64,000 nt of DNA from Planctomycetota bacterium (lineage in GTDB: Bacteria; Planctomycetota; UBA1135; GCA-002686595): positions 310,001 through 374,000 of the forward strand of contig NZBA01000050.1 in NCBI GenBank assembly GCA_002686265.1, written 5' to 3'. How positions within the stretch are numbered: position 1 is the first letter of the stretch; the number at the start of each line of letters is the position of its first letter. Both the position numbers and the translations under genes were made by a program. Below, in pieces: positions 8,426 to 17,722 of this stretch. The notes under the pieces were generated by a model. That model saw only the letters and a program-made list of their open reading frames with translations, made no database searches and was not told the origin of the DNA.

Positions 8426-9445
8426 TCAACGCCCGTATTGGCGGCGGTAGTAGTCGCGGTAATCTCCGCTCCTAACCGATTGCAACCACTCAACTTGTGC
8501 CTGATACCAGCGGACCGTCAGGGGCAGGGCCCGCTCGAAGGTGAAGCGCGGAGTCCAGCCGAGCTCGCGGCCGATCTTGCCGGCGTCGATCGCGTATCGG
8601 CGGTCGTGGCCCGGACGGTCGTCCACGAAAGTGATCAGGGACTCGGGCTTGCCGAGCTCGGCGAGCACGCGCTTGACCAGGTTCAGGTTGGCCAGCTCGT
8701 TGTTCCCTCCGATGTTGTAGACCTCCCCGGGAACTCCACGCTCGAGCACGGCGCTGATCGCCTCGCAGTGGTCGCGGACGTAGAGCCAGTCGCGGACGTA
8801 CATCCCGTCCCCGTAGATCGGCAGGTCGCGGTCCTCCTGGGCGTTGGCGATGATCAGCGGCAGGAGCTTCTCGGGAAACTGGTACGGCCCGTAGTTGTTC
8901 GAGCAACGCGTGATGCAGCCCGGGAAGCCATGGGTGTGGAACGCCGCCCTCACGAGCAGGTCGCTCCCTGCCTTGCTCGCGGAGTAGGGCGAATTCGGCG
9001 CCAGTGGCGTCCGCTCGGTGAACAGCCCCTCCGAGCCCAGCGAGCCGTAGACCTCGTCGGTCGACACGTGGACGAAGCGCGCCACGCCGTGGGCCCGACA
9101 GGCGTCCAGAAGCACCTGGGTGCCCACCACGTTGGTGCTCACGAACGCCTCTCCGTCGATGATCGAGCGGTCGACGTGGCTCTCCGCCGCCATGTGCACC
9201 ACGCCCATCTTCGATCCCTCGCCCGCCGCGTCGAGGGCCTTGCCCACGTCCTCGGCCGAGCGTACGTCGCCGTGCACGAAGTGCGTGCGATCCTCGACCG
9301 CGGTCAGGTTCGCCAGGTTCCCGGCGTAGGTCAGAGCGTCGAGGTTGACCACCCGCAGCTCGGGGCGCTCCTCGCACAACATGTGGATGAAGTTGCTGCC
9401 GATGAACCCCGCGCCGCCGGTCACCAATACGGAATCGAGCGCCAT
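8426..9445 (-). CDS. rfbB: dTDP-glucose 4,6-dehydratase
   Basis: This 339-residue extended SDR converts dTDP-glucose to dTDP-4-keto-6-deoxyglucose in the dTDP-rhamnose pathway. The NAD-binding motif TGGAGFIGS is near residue 10. STDEVYG carries the Asp/Glu that drives dehydration, and YSASK carries the catalytic Tyr and Lys. SNNYGPYQFPEKLLP and YVRDWLYVRDH are family signatures. A good ribosome-binding site (GGAGAGGAG) precedes ATG 9445. The gene starts 1 bp after the stop of rfbD, so translation is probably coupled. Confidence 0.96.
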   Translation of the reverse strand: MALDSVLVTGGAGFIGSNFIHMLCEERPELRVVNLDALTYAGNLANLTAVEDRTHFVHGDVRSAEDVGKALDAAGEGSKMGVVHMAAESHVDRSIIDGEAFVSTNVVGTQVLLDACRAHGVARFVHVSTDEVYGSLGSEGLFTERTPLAPNSPYSASKAGSDLLVRAAFHTHGFPGCITRCSNNYGPYQFPEKLLPLIIANAQEDRDLPIYGDGMYVRDWLYVRDHCEAISAVLERGVPGEVYNIGGNNELANLNLVKRVLAELGKPESLITFVDDRPGHDRRYAIDAGKIGRELGWTPRFTFERALPLTVRWYQAQVEWLQSVRSGDYRDYYRRQYGR

Positions 9446-9446
9446 G

Positions 9447-10352
9447 TCAGGGCTCCTCTCCGCTGTCGCCGAGAAACGTCATCAGTGCCTCGCGCCAGGG
9501 CGCGAGGCTGCGGCCGCGCAGCCGTGTCAGCCGCGAGCAGTCTAGAACGCTGTAGGTAGGTCGGTGAGCGGGCCGAGGGAACTCAGCGCTCATGCAGGGC
9601 ACGATTCGCGCCCGTTCCGTCCCGTCGGGGAGGCCCGCCTCTACCGCGGCGACGGCCAGGTCGTACCAGGTGCAGCTCCCCTCGCAGGCGGCGTGATAGA
9701 CCCCGGCGGAGCCGGCGGCGAGCACGTCCCACAGAGCAGGCGCGAGTTCCAGAGTCGACGTTGGCGAGCCAACCTGGTCGTCGACCACCTTCAGCTCCTC
9801 GCGCTCAGCGGCCAGCGCCCGCATGGTGCCTGGGAAGTGCCTCCCCCGGGGACCGTACAGCCACTGCGTACGCACGATGCGCGTTCCCCGCGGATGAGCC
9901 TCCATCGCCGCCCGCTCGCCGGCCAGCTTGGTACGCCCGTAGGCGCTGAGCGGGTTCGGCACGTCCTCGATGCGATAAGGTCGGCGCGAGGTGCCGTCGA
10001 AGACGAAGTCCGTCCCTACCGCCACCAGGGGAACATCTGCCTCCGCGCAGGCCGCGGCCACGCACCCGCAGGCCTGGCCGTTGATACGCAGGGCGAGCTC
10101 CTCCTCCTCCTCGGCCGCGTCCACCGCGGTGTAGGCAGCGGTGTGGATGACGCCCGTGAAGGGCCCGTGCTCGGCGAACAACGCGGCGACCTGCTCCGCC
10201 TCGGCCAGGTCCACGCCGACGGCCGTGACGCCGCCGGCCTCTACCAGGTCGGTTCCAATCACCGTCGTGCCGTCGGGCGCGCTGAGGAGCACTTGGCTCC
10301 CCAACATCCCCGCGCCACCGGTGACCAGGACTCGCTCCGCCCCCCAGATCAT
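9447..10352 (-). CDS. rfbD: dTDP-4-dehydrorhamnose reductase
   Basis: This 301-residue SDR reduces dTDP-4-keto-rhamnose to dTDP-rhamnose with NAD(P)H. Visible features are VTGGAGMLGSQV at the N-terminus, GTDFVFDG, YGRTK with catalytic Tyr and Lys, and RTQWLYGPRG. Its length is usual for RmlD. The start ATG at 10352 directly abuts the rfbA stop codon, and its stop is 1 bp from the rfbB start. The 3,5-epimerase (RfbC) needed between RfbB and RfbD is not found in this window. Confidence 0.94.
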   Translation of the reverse strand: MIWGAERVLVTGGAGMLGSQVLLSAPDGTTVIGTDLVEAGGVTAVGVDLAEAEQVAALFAEHGPFTGVIHTAAYTAVDAAEEEEELALRINGQACGCVAAACAEADVPLVAVGTDFVFDGTSRRPYRIEDVPNPLSAYGRTKLAGERAAMEAHPRGTRIVRTQWLYGPRGRHFPGTMRALAAEREELKVVDDQVGSPTSTLELAPALWDVLAAGSAGVYHAACEGSCTWYDLAVAAVEAGLPDGTERARIVPCMSAEFPRPAHRPTYSVLDCSRLTRLRGRSLAPWREALMTFLGDSGEEP

Positions 10353-11084
10353 TCAGTCGACCTTGTTCGCCCCGCCCCGGGCCACGAGGTCCGCCGCGCG
10401 GTGCAGAGATTGGAAGGTCCCCGCGTCGGTCCACCAGCCCTCGAGCACATCGTGGGTCATCGAGCCCTCGCGCACGTACCAGTTGTTGACGTCGGTGATC
10501 TCCATCTCGCCGCGAGCGGAGGGGACGAGCGTGTCGATCACGTCGAACACGCGCTCGTCGTACATGTAGATCCCGATCACCGCCAGGTTGGTGTCCGGCT
10601 CCTTGGGCTTCTCGACGATCTCCCCCACCACACCGTCGGTGATGCGCGTAACGCCGAAGCGTTCGGGATCGGGAACCTCCTTGACGATGATCTTGGCGCC
10701 CTTCTGTTGGGCCCGGAAGTCCTCGACCGCGCCGCGGATGTTGTTCTCGATCAGGTTGTCGCCCAGGACGACGCACAAGCGGTCACCGCCCGCCCAGTGG
10801 CGCGCGAGCCCGAGGGCCTCGGCGATGCCGCCCTCCCCCTCCTGATAGGTGTAGTTGAGGTGCTTCAGGCCGAAGTCGCTGCCGTTCCCGAGCAGGCGCA
10901 GGAACTCACCCGAGTTCTGACCGCCGGTGACGATCATGATGTCCTCGACCCCCGCCCGCACCAAGCTCTCGATCGGGTAGTAGATCATCGGCCGGTCGTA
11001 GACCGGCAGGAGGTGCTTGTTCGTGATCTTGGTGAGGGGGAACAGACGCGTGCCGAGCCCCCCGGCGAGAATGACGCCCTTCAT
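10353..11084 (-). CDS. rfbA: Glucose-1-phosphate thymidylyltransferase, short RfbA type
   Basis: This 243-residue nucleotidyltransferase has the signature MKGVILAGGLGTRLFPLT and then KHLLPVYDRPMIYYP. It makes dTDP-glucose from dTTP and glucose-1-phosphate, the first step to dTDP-rhamnose. It is about 50 residues shorter than the classical enteric enzyme and ends soon after the ITDVNNWYV and WTDAGTF motifs; the short form is known in many bacteria and archaea. ATG 11084 is the family start, and the 35 extra in-frame codons upstream look non-coding. It begins the rfbA-rfbD-rfbB block. Confidence 0.93.
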   Translation of the reverse strand: MKGVILAGGLGTRLFPLTKITNKHLLPVYDRPMIYYPIESLVRAGVEDIMIVTGGQNSGEFLRLLGNGSDFGLKHLNYTYQEGEGGIAEALGLARHWAGGDRLCVVLGDNLIENNIRGAVEDFRAQQKGAKIIVKEVPDPERFGVTRITDGVVGEIVEKPKEPDTNLAVIGIYMYDERVFDVIDTLVPSARGEMEITDVNNWYVREGSMTHDVLEGWWTDAGTFQSLHRAADLVARGGANKVD

Positions 11085-11195
11085 GGGAGTAATTGGAGAG
11101 GAGTTCCGCGGATCATGTGCGATGGGCGCCTGACGCCGCCCAGAGCGCCGTCGGCCGGCCATGGTAGGGGCGCCGCGACTCCCCCGCAACGACGA

Positions 11196-12146
11196 TCAGC
11201 TCGCTCCTTGGCGCTCCCGGTACCACTCGACGAAGCGCCCGAGGCCCTCGGAAACGGCGGTGCTCGGCGCGAAGCCCAGCCGCGACGCGGCCTTCGAGAC
11301 GTCCGCGAAGGTGATCTCGACGTCGCCCGGCTGCATCGGTTCACGGGCGATGATCGGCTCCCGTCCGCAGGCTCGGCCCACGAGCTCCACGAGCTCCTCC
11401 AGGGAGGTCGTCTCCGACCCGCCCAAGTTGTAGATCTCGTACCCCTCACAGCGGTCGACGGCGCGCACGACACCGTCGACGATGTCGTCCACGAAGGTGT
11501 AGTCCCTGCGCGTCGAGCCGTCGCCGAAGACAGGGATCGGCTCGCCGGCGAGGATCGCGCGCACGAACTTGTGGATGGCCATCTCCGGGCGCTGGCGCGG
11601 CCCGTAGACGGTGAAGAAGCGCAGGCAGCTGGTCGGGATCCCGTACAGGTGGTGGTAGGTGAAGCAGTGCAACTCCCCCGCGCGCTTGGTCGCCGCGTAG
11701 GGAGACACGGGGTGGCGGATGTCGTCCGACTCCTCGAAGGGGACTTTCTCGTTGCTGCCGTAGACGCTCGACGAGGAGGCGAAGACCATGCACGTCCCCG
11801 GCGAGCGCCGGATCGCCTCGAGCAGAACCAGGGAGCCGCGCACGTTGACGTCCTCGTAGTGCAGCGGATCGGCAAGGGAGGGACGGACGCCGGCCATGGC
11901 CGCAAGGTGCACGACGGCATCGAAGCGCCGTTCCCCGAACAGGCGCCCGACGGCCTGTGCGTCGCGGATGTCACCCTCGACGATCTCGGCGCCCTTCAGG
12001 CCGGCCGCGTTCGCGCGCTTCATTCCGGGGTCGTAGAAGTCGTTGAAGTTGTCGAGGACGACCACCTCGTCGCCCCGAGCGAGCAGCCGCTCACAGAGGT
12101 GGGATCCGATGAACCCGGCGCCGCCGGTGATGAGAAGGGTCGCCAT
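11196..12146 (-). CDS. NAD-dependent epimerase, UDP-glucuronate 4-epimerase-like
   Basis: This is a 316-residue extended SDR with LLITGGAGFIGSHL at the N-terminus, SSSSVYG, the YAATK catalytic pair and FFTVYGPRQRPEMA. The FFTVYGPxxRPDMA-like signature and the FNDFYDPxxKRAN segment are characteristic of UDP-glucuronate 4-epimerases, which supply UDP-galacturonate for glycans. UDP-glucose 4-epimerase activity cannot be ruled out. The gene lies 3 bp after glmS and about 110 bp before rfbA, within the nucleotide-sugar block. Confidence 0.87.
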   Translation of the reverse strand: MATLLITGGAGFIGSHLCERLLARGDEVVVLDNFNDFYDPGMKRANAAGLKGAEIVEGDIRDAQAVGRLFGERRFDAVVHLAAMAGVRPSLADPLHYEDVNVRGSLVLLEAIRRSPGTCMVFASSSSVYGSNEKVPFEESDDIRHPVSPYAATKRAGELHCFTYHHLYGIPTSCLRFFTVYGPRQRPEMAIHKFVRAILAGEPIPVFGDGSTRRDYTFVDDIVDGVVRAVDRCEGYEIYNLGGSETTSLEELVELVGRACGREPIIAREPMQPGDVEITFADVSKAASRLGFAPSTAVSEGLGRFVEWYRERQGAS

Positions 12147-12149
12147 CGT

Positions 12150-13991
12150 TCACTCCACGGTCACGCTCTTGGCCAGGTTGCGAGGTTTGTCGATGTCGCA
12201 GCCGCGCCGCAGGGCGATCTCGTAGGCCAACAGCTGCAACGGCGCCACGCTCAGGATCGGCGCCAGCCAGGGACTGGTCTCGGGGATCTCGACCGCCTCG
12301 TCGGCCAAGGCGAGACTTGGAGCGTCGGAGCCGACGCAGATCACCTGGCCCCCGCGCGCCCGCACCTGCTCCAGGTTGGAGCGCACCTTCTCGGCCAGGG
12401 GGCCCTTGTTGGCGATCACCACGGTCGTCATCCCCGGCTCGACCAGGGCGATCGGCCCGTGCTTCATCTCCCCCGCCGGATAGCCTTCGGCGTGCATGTA
12501 GGAGATCTCCTTCAGCTTCAGGGCGCCCTCGAGGGCCACGGGGTAGTGGATGCCGCGTCCGAGGAACATGAAGCCCTTGACCTCGTGGTGGCGCTCGGCG
12601 ATCTCGGCGATGCGCGCGTGGGTCTCGCGCGAGAGGAGCTGAGCGAGGCGCGGCCGCAACAGGCGCAGCTCCTCGAGCAAGGCGCGGCCCTCGCCGGCGT
12701 CGAGGTTGCCGCGTGCGCGCCCGGCCGCCACGGACAGCAGGTAGGAGGTGACGATCTGAGAGACGAAGGCCTTGGTGCTCGCGACTCCGATCTCGGGCCC
12801 GGCGCGGGTCATCAGGAAGCAGTCAGCCGCGCGCACGAGGGAGCTCTCGGGCACGTTGCAGATGGCGCCCGCGCGCGCGCCGAGCTCACGGGCCAAGCGC
12901 AGGGCCGCCAGGGTGTCGGCCGTCTCGCCGGATTGAGAGATGGCCAGGGCCAGGGTGCGCTCGCTCAGCCGCGGCGAGCGGTAGCGAAACTCGCTGGCGT
13001 AGTCCACATCGGCCGGGATGCCCGCCAGACCCTCCAGCTGGAAGGCCGCCACCTGGCAGGCGTAGCGCGCCGTCCCGCACGCCAAGAGCTGCACGCGGTC
13101 GAACGACCGCAGGCACTCGGCGTCCCAACCCTCCTCGGTGAAGCGCACATCTCCCTCCACCTCGTCGATGCGGTCGAAGGCCGTGCGCGCCAGGACATCG
13201 GGCTGTTCGTGAATCTCCTTGAGCATGAAGTGCGCGAAGGCGCCCCGACCAGCCTGTTCTTCGTCGAGCTCGACCTCTACCGCCGGTCGCTCGGCCTTCT
13301 CTCCCGCCGCATCGACCACGGCGTAGGATCCCGGGCTCAGGGTGGCGACGTCGCCGTCCTCGAGAAAGACCAGCTCGTGCGTATGGCGCACGAGCGCCAA
13401 CGGGTCGGAGGCCAAGAAGGCGCCGCCAGCGACGACCGCCAGGCACAACGGCGGGCCTTGGCGGGCACAAACCAGCGCGCGGTCGTCGTCGATGGCTAGG
13501 GCGGCGATCGCGTAGTAGCCGCGCACACGTGCCAGGGTGCTGCGCACGGCGTCGACCAGGGCGGCCCCCGCCGCGAGCTCGCGGCCGACGAGCTGCGCCA
13601 GCACTTCGGTGTCGGTCGCCGAGAGGAACTCGACGCCCTGCCCGCACAGCTCCTCGCGCAGCTCCAGGTAGTTCTCGATGATGCCGTTGTGCACCAAGGC
13701 CACACGCCCGCCCCCGTCGGTGTGCGGGTGGGCGTTGATCTCGGTCGGCGGGCCGTGGGTCGCCCAGCGCGTGTGTCCGATTCCGATCCGCGCGCCTTCG
13801 AGAGCACCGTCGGCGAGCACGCTTTCCAGGGCCTCCAGCCGCCCCGCTTGGCGCCGAATCGAGACGCCGCCGTCGGCGCCGACCGCCACGCCGGCGCTGT
13901 CGTAGCCGCGGTATTCCAGGGCGCGCAGGCCCTCGAGCAGGCCCTCGAGGACCGACCCTTCGCGCAGGACGGCTCCCACGATGCCGCACAC
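12150..13991 (-). CDS. glmS: Glutamine-fructose-6-phosphate aminotransferase (isomerising)
   Basis: This 613-residue enzyme makes glucosamine-6-phosphate from fructose-6-phosphate and glutamine, feeding UDP-GlcNAc and peptidoglycan. The start is GTG at 13991, immediately followed by the nucleophilic Cys codon (CGIVGAV). HTRWATHG and HNGIIENY mark the glutaminase domain. Two SIS sugar-isomerase domains follow (LACGTARYA, SQSGETADT, then GRGIHYPVALEGALKLKEISYMHAE). The C-terminal DKPRNLAKSVTVE is the family terminus. It starts 2 bp after the UDP-glucuronate decarboxylase gene stop. Confidence 0.96.
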   Translation of the reverse strand: MCGIVGAVLREGSVLEGLLEGLRALEYRGYDSAGVAVGADGGVSIRRQAGRLEALESVLADGALEGARIGIGHTRWATHGPPTEINAHPHTDGGGRVALVHNGIIENYLELREELCGQGVEFLSATDTEVLAQLVGRELAAGAALVDAVRSTLARVRGYYAIAALAIDDDRALVCARQGPPLCLAVVAGGAFLASDPLALVRHTHELVFLEDGDVATLSPGSYAVVDAAGEKAERPAVEVELDEEQAGRGAFAHFMLKEIHEQPDVLARTAFDRIDEVEGDVRFTEEGWDAECLRSFDRVQLLACGTARYACQVAAFQLEGLAGIPADVDYASEFRYRSPRLSERTLALAISQSGETADTLAALRLARELGARAGAICNVPESSLVRAADCFLMTRAGPEIGVASTKAFVSQIVTSYLLSVAAGRARGNLDAGEGRALLEELRLLRPRLAQLLSRETHARIAEIAERHHEVKGFMFLGRGIHYPVALEGALKLKEISYMHAEGYPAGEMKHGPIALVEPGMTTVVIANKGPLAEKVRSNLEQVRARGGQVICVGSDAPSLALADEAVEIPETSPWLAPILSVAPLQLLAYEIALRRGCDIDKPRNLAKSVTVE

Positions 13992-13993
13992 GG

Positions 13994-14968
13994 CTAGTGG
14001 CTGCGCTCCCCGCCGCCCCTCGCGCTCAGGCGCGCGGCGAAGTAGGCCATCGTCTTGGCCAGGCCCGTCGAGAGGTCGACCGCCGGCTCCCAGTCCAGCA
14101 GTGCCTTCGCCTTGGAGATGTCCGGCTGGCGCACCTTGGGATCGTCCACGGGCAGGTCGCCATGGACTATCTCCGAGGAGGAGCCGGTGCACTTGATCAC
14201 CGCCTGGGCGAACTCGAGGATCGTCATCTCGGTGGGGTTTCCGATGTTGACGGGCAGGGGCTCGTCGCTGTTGAGCAAACGGTAGATCCCCTCGATCAGG
14301 TCGTCGACGTAGCAGAACGAGCGCGTCTGGGAGCCATCTCCGAAAACCGTCATCGGCTCGCCGGACAGCGCCTGGGCCATGAACGCAGGGAGGGCGCGAC
14401 CGTCGTGCAGGCGCATGCGCGGGCCGTAAGTATTGAAGATACGAACGATGCGAGTGCGGACGCCGTGGAAGCGGTGATAGGCCATGGTCATGGCCTCCGC
14501 GAAGCGCTTGGCCTCGTCGTAAACGCCGCGCGGGCCGACCGGGTTGACGTTTCCCCAGTAGTCCTCCGATTGCGGGTGCACTAGGGGGTCGCCGTAGCAC
14601 TCAGAAGTCGAAGCGAGCAGAAAACGAGCGCCCTTGGCGCGGGCCAGTCCGAGGACCTTGTGGGTCCCCAGGGAGCCGACCTTGAGCGTCTGGATCGGCA
14701 GCTCCAGGTAGTCGATCGGGCTCGCGGGCGAGGCGAAGTGCAGGATTGCGTCCAGCTCTCCGGGGACGTGCAGGTACTCGGTCACGTCGCGCTTCTCGAA
14801 GTGGAAGCGCGCGTCTGAGAAAAGGTGCTCGACGTTCTCGAGGGCGCCGGTGATCAGGTTGTCCACGCACAGCACCTCGAAGCCCTCGGCCAGAAAGCGT
14901 TCGCACAGGTGGCTCCCGAGGAACCCCGCCCCACCGGTCACGAGCGCGCGCGGTGCGCTCATCGTCAT
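13994..14968 (-). CDS. UDP-glucuronate decarboxylase (UDP-xylose synthase) type SDR
   Basis: This is a 324-residue extended SDR with [16 protein letters not shown] and VDNLITG. It carries the UXS signatures [32 protein letters not shown]-x-x-x-K in [15 protein letters not shown] and [11 protein letters not shown]. The reaction converts UDP-glucuronate to UDP-xylose plus CO2, giving pentose donors for the glycan. ATG 14968 overlaps the upstream lipoprotein stop in an ATGA; a second Met two codons later is less likely. Confidence 0.93.
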   Translation of the reverse strand: MTMSAPRALVTGGAGFLGSHLCERFLAEGFEVLCVDNLITGALENVEHLFSDARFHFEKRDVTEYLHVPGELDAILHFASPASPIDYLELPIQTLKVGSLGTHKVLGLARAKGARFLLASTSECYGDPLVHPQSEDYWGNVNPVGPRGVYDEAKRFAEAMTMAYHRFHGVRTRIVRIFNTYGPRMRLHDGRALPAFMAQALSGEPMTVFGDGSQTRSFCYVDDLIEGIYRLLNSDEPLPVNIGNPTEMTILEFAQAVIKCTGSSSEIVHGDLPVDDPKVRQPDISKAKALLDWEPAVDLSTGLAKTMAYFAARLSARGGGERSH

Positions 14969-16179
14969 CCCCTCCTCTCTTCGTCAGTATCGCTCTCGGC
15001 CGCCCCGTCACCGCCGCCAGGGGCGGGGTTCTCGTCGGCTTCTTCGGTGCCCGCGCTCGGTTCGCTCACCGGCGACTCGCCGTCGCCCCCGGGGAGCTCC
15101 TCGGCTCCACTCTTGCCGTCCGCCCCGTCGCTCGGCGGCGGCGAGGCCGCGGAGGCGGCGTCTCCTCCGATTTCGATCACCGCCTCCGGCTCGGCTCCGG
15201 GTTCCGGTTCGGCATCCGACTCGACTCCGGAACCGGGCTGAGCCTCTCTCCCGCTCTCGCCCGGGGCGTCGGAAGCACCGTCTGGCGCCCCGAGGTCCCC
15301 TGTCCCTTCCCCGGACGCGCCCGCCGGCGGCGCGCTGATCGCCTCCAAGCCGCGCACCAGGGCGGACTCGCCGCGCCCGAGGCGCAGGCGCACTCCGAGG
15401 GCTCCGACCTCGTGCTCGCCGCCGCCGGCGGTCACCCGCCAGCCGTGGTCCACGGCCCCCGCTTCGACGTCGCCCTGCACCTCGAGAGGGAACCCCGCGC
15501 CGCCCAAAGCCGTCCCTGGGTTGGACTCCACGGGTTTCCCGCCGATCGAGAGCAGGGGCACATCGATCCCCTGCCCGGGGTAGAGTCCGAACACTCGGTC
15601 GCGGAAGGCGATCTCGCCGGCCGCCTTGGACTGGTTCGTCACCCGCAGCACGTCCTCGCGCCGAAGCTCGACGACGAAGGGCCCCGAGCTCGCCATGAGC
15701 AAGGCGCCTCCGGGGAGCTCGATCTGCTCCTCACGCGCCAGGTGGATGTCGGTGCGCTCGATCTCAAGGAAGACGAACAGCGGCTCTCCGCGGCTCGGTG
15801 AGGCCACGATCCCGGTCGTGCGCCCGAAGAGCACTAGAGAGCTCCCGTCAGGCCAGAGCACTTCGGCACGGCCGCCGGGAGCCGAGTGGATCCAGCTCCC
15901 CGCCGTCACGCGCCGCGACTTGTCGTAGAAGCGCAAGGGATACGCCGACAGCTCCCCCGCCGGCCGCAGCTGCACCGGATCGGCGTGGCGCACCACCAGC
16001 ACCTCCTCGGGCCCGGGGAGCAGCAGCGCCCGGCTGCCCGGCGCCAGCTCGACCCCGACCGATTCCATGGGCCCCGGCGTGCGCTGGGTCGGGATGTACG
16101 GCCAGCGCATGTCGCCCGCGCAGGCGGCGAGGAACACGGCGGCCATCGCCGCACAGCACCGCGAGCGGGGCGCGCTCAC
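14965..16179 (-). CDS. Lipoprotein of unknown function with acidic Pro/Ser/Glu-rich tail
   Basis: This 404-residue protein has an N-terminal hydrophobic stretch and lipobox (VFLAAC) near residue 20, so it is probably lipid-anchored. Residues 40-270 are beta-rich and contain [29 protein letters not shown] segments suggesting a FecR-like or ligand-binding beta fold. The last 130 residues are disordered, rich in Gly, Glu, Pro, Ser and Asp, with an [10 protein letters not shown] run. The start is GTG at 16179, overlapping the accC stop in GTGA. Its own stop overlaps the UXS start in ATGA. I do not recognise a specific family. Confidence 0.75.
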   Translation of the reverse strand: MSAPRSRCCAAMAAVFLAACAGDMRWPYIPTQRTPGPMESVGVELAPGSRALLLPGPEEVLVVRHADPVQLRPAGELSAYPLRFYDKSRRVTAGSWIHSAPGGRAEVLWPDGSSLVLFGRTTGIVASPSRGEPLFVFLEIERTDIHLAREEQIELPGGALLMASSGPFVVELRREDVLRVTNQSKAAGEIAFRDRVFGLYPGQGIDVPLLSIGGKPVESNPGTALGGAGFPLEVQGDVEAGAVDHGWRVTAGGGEHEVGALGVRLRLGRGESALVRGLEAISAPPAGASGEGTGDLGAPDGASDAPGESGREAQPGSGVESDAEPEPGAEPEAVIEIGGDAASAASPPPSDGADGKSGAEELPGGDGESPVSEPSAGTEEADENPAPGGGDGAAESDTDEERRG

Positions 16180-17543
16180 GAGCCGACCCCCAGGGAACCG
16201 GGCTGGGAGAAGTAGCGCTCCATGAACCCGGTGTCGTGGGTCGCACGCACGAAGTCCGTGTGGGCCAGCACGTTCCGGTGGATCGGGATGGTCGTCGCGG
16301 GTCCCTCGATCACGAACTCCCCCAGGGCGCGCAGCATCGTTCGGATGGCCTCGGGGCGCGTGTTCCGGTGCACCAGGAGCTTACCGATCATCGAGTCGTA
16401 GTTGGGCGGGATGCGGTAGCCGCCGTAGCAATGGCTGTCCACCCGCACTCCTGGGCCGCCGGGCGCGACGAAGGTCTCGACCAGCCCCGGAGAGGGCTGG
16501 AAGTTCTTGGTCGGGTCCTCGGCGTTGATGCGGCACTCGATAGCGTGCCCGCGGGTCACGACGTCTTCCTGAGCGAAGCCGAGAGACTCGCCGCTAGCCA
16601 GCAGCAGCTGCTGCTGGATCAGATCGACCCCCGTGACGAGCTCGGTCACCGTGTGCTCGACCTGAATGCGGGCGTTGACCTCGATGAAATAAAACGCCCC
16701 CCCGGGATCGAGCAGGAACTCGACCGTCCCGGCGTTGTGATAGCCCGCGGCGCGAGCCATGCGCACCGCCGCCGCGCCGAGCTCGAGCCGTTGCTCAGCG
16801 TTGATGGCGTGCGAGGGCGCCTCCTCGATCAGCTTCTGGTGCCGGCGCTGGACCGAGCAGTCGCGCTCGCCGAGGTGGATCACGTGTCCGTCCCGGTCCC
16901 CGAGGATCTGCACCTCGATGTGGCGTGGATTCTCGACGAAGTGCTCGATGTAGACCGTATCGTCCCCGAAGGCCGCGAGCGCCTCCGAGCGCGCGGCGTG
17001 GAAGCCGTTGATCAGGCTCGGCTCGTTGTGAGCGACGCGCATCCCGCGCCCCCCGCCCCCCGACGAGGCCTTGATGATCACCGGGTAGCCAGTTTCGCGC
17101 GCCACGCGCGAGGCCTGGTCCTCGTCGGCGACCGGGCCATCGGAACCGGGGACGACCGGTACGTCGGCTTCGATGGCCAAGGCGCGCGCATTGGCCTTGT
17201 TGCCCACGGCGGCAATCGTCTTCGGGTCGGGCCCGATGAAGTGGATCCGGCACTCGTTGCAGACCTCGGCGAAATGGGCGTTTTCCGCCAGGAAGCCGTA
17301 GCCGGGATGGATCGCCTCCACATCCCCCACCTCGGCGGCGGAGATGATGGCCGGGATGTTCAGGTACGAAGCACCTCCCGCCGCCGGGCCGATGCAGATC
17401 GTCTCGTCGGCCTGGCGCAGGTAGAGCGCGTCGGCGTCGGCCTCGGAGTAGACGGCCACGGTCTCGACGCCGAGCTCGCGGCAGGCTCGGATGATCCGCT
17501 GGGCGATCTCCCCGCGGTTGGCGATCAGGACGCGTCCGAACAT
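16176..17543 (-). CDS. accC: Acetyl-CoA carboxylase, biotin carboxylase subunit
   Basis: This 455-residue ATP-grasp enzyme carboxylates biotin on AccB using ATP and bicarbonate. It begins [17 protein letters not shown], the family start. The ATP-binding glycine loop is [11 protein letters not shown], and [14 protein letters not shown] and ECRINAEDP are family signatures. ATG 17543 directly abuts the end of the repeat at 17544-17722, so the ribosome-binding region of accC is the end of that element. The gene is read after accB and before the glycan genes. Confidence 0.96.
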   Translation of the reverse strand: MFGRVLIANRGEIAQRIIRACRELGVETVAVYSEADADALYLRQADETICIGPAAGGASYLNIPAIISAAEVGDVEAIHPGYGFLAENAHFAEVCNECRIHFIGPDPKTIAAVGNKANARALAIEADVPVVPGSDGPVADEDQASRVARETGYPVIIKASSGGGGRGMRVAHNEPSLINGFHAARSEALAAFGDDTVYIEHFVENPRHIEVQILGDRDGHVIHLGERDCSVQRRHQKLIEEAPSHAINAEQRLELGAAAVRMARAAGYHNAGTVEFLLDPGGAFYFIEVNARIQVEHTVTELVTGVDLIQQQLLLASGESLGFAQEDVVTRGHAIECRINAEDPTKNFQPSPGLVETFVAPGGPGVRVDSHCYGGYRIPPNYDSMIGKLLVHRNTRPEAIRTMLRALGEFVIEGPATTIPIHRNVLAHTDFVRATHDTGFMERYFSQPGSLGVGS

Positions 17544-17722
17544 CTAGCAGCCCGCTGAGAAAGGGCCGTAGCGAGAGGGAGACGTCTTCGTCGCTGCGAG
17601 GAGGGCTAGGTCGAGGCGACGCGGGCGCTCGGGTAGGGCCGCCGGGCACGGATCGCCGGGTCCGACGGGGCAGCGGCGGGAAGCGGGGAGTCGGAGAAGG
17701 GCGTGTTTCAACGGGCTGCTAG
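17544..17722. repeat. Intercistronic palindromic-end repeat, copy 2 (179 bp)
   Basis: The element begins CTAGCAGCCCGCTGAGAAAG and ends CAACGGGCTGCTAG. It has the same length as copy 1 and is clearly related throughout, for example sharing TCTTCGTCGCTGCGAGGAGG with small changes. It exactly fills the accB-accC gap: the ATG of accC ends at 17543, and the CTA at 17719-17721 is the accB stop codon. The terminal inverted repeats are about 15 bp. Confidence 0.88.

Noticed and set aside
9564..13499. A 1311-codon open frame on the plus strand opposite rfbD, rfbA, the epimerase gene and glmS
   Set aside because: Its protein is His/Arg/Gln/Val-rich without domains, and it lies antisense to four clear enzyme genes. 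Long antisense frames are expected in DNA this rich in G+C.
16759..17558. Plus-strand frames across accC
   Set aside because: They are antisense to an enzyme with every biotin carboxylase signature and have no motif of their own.
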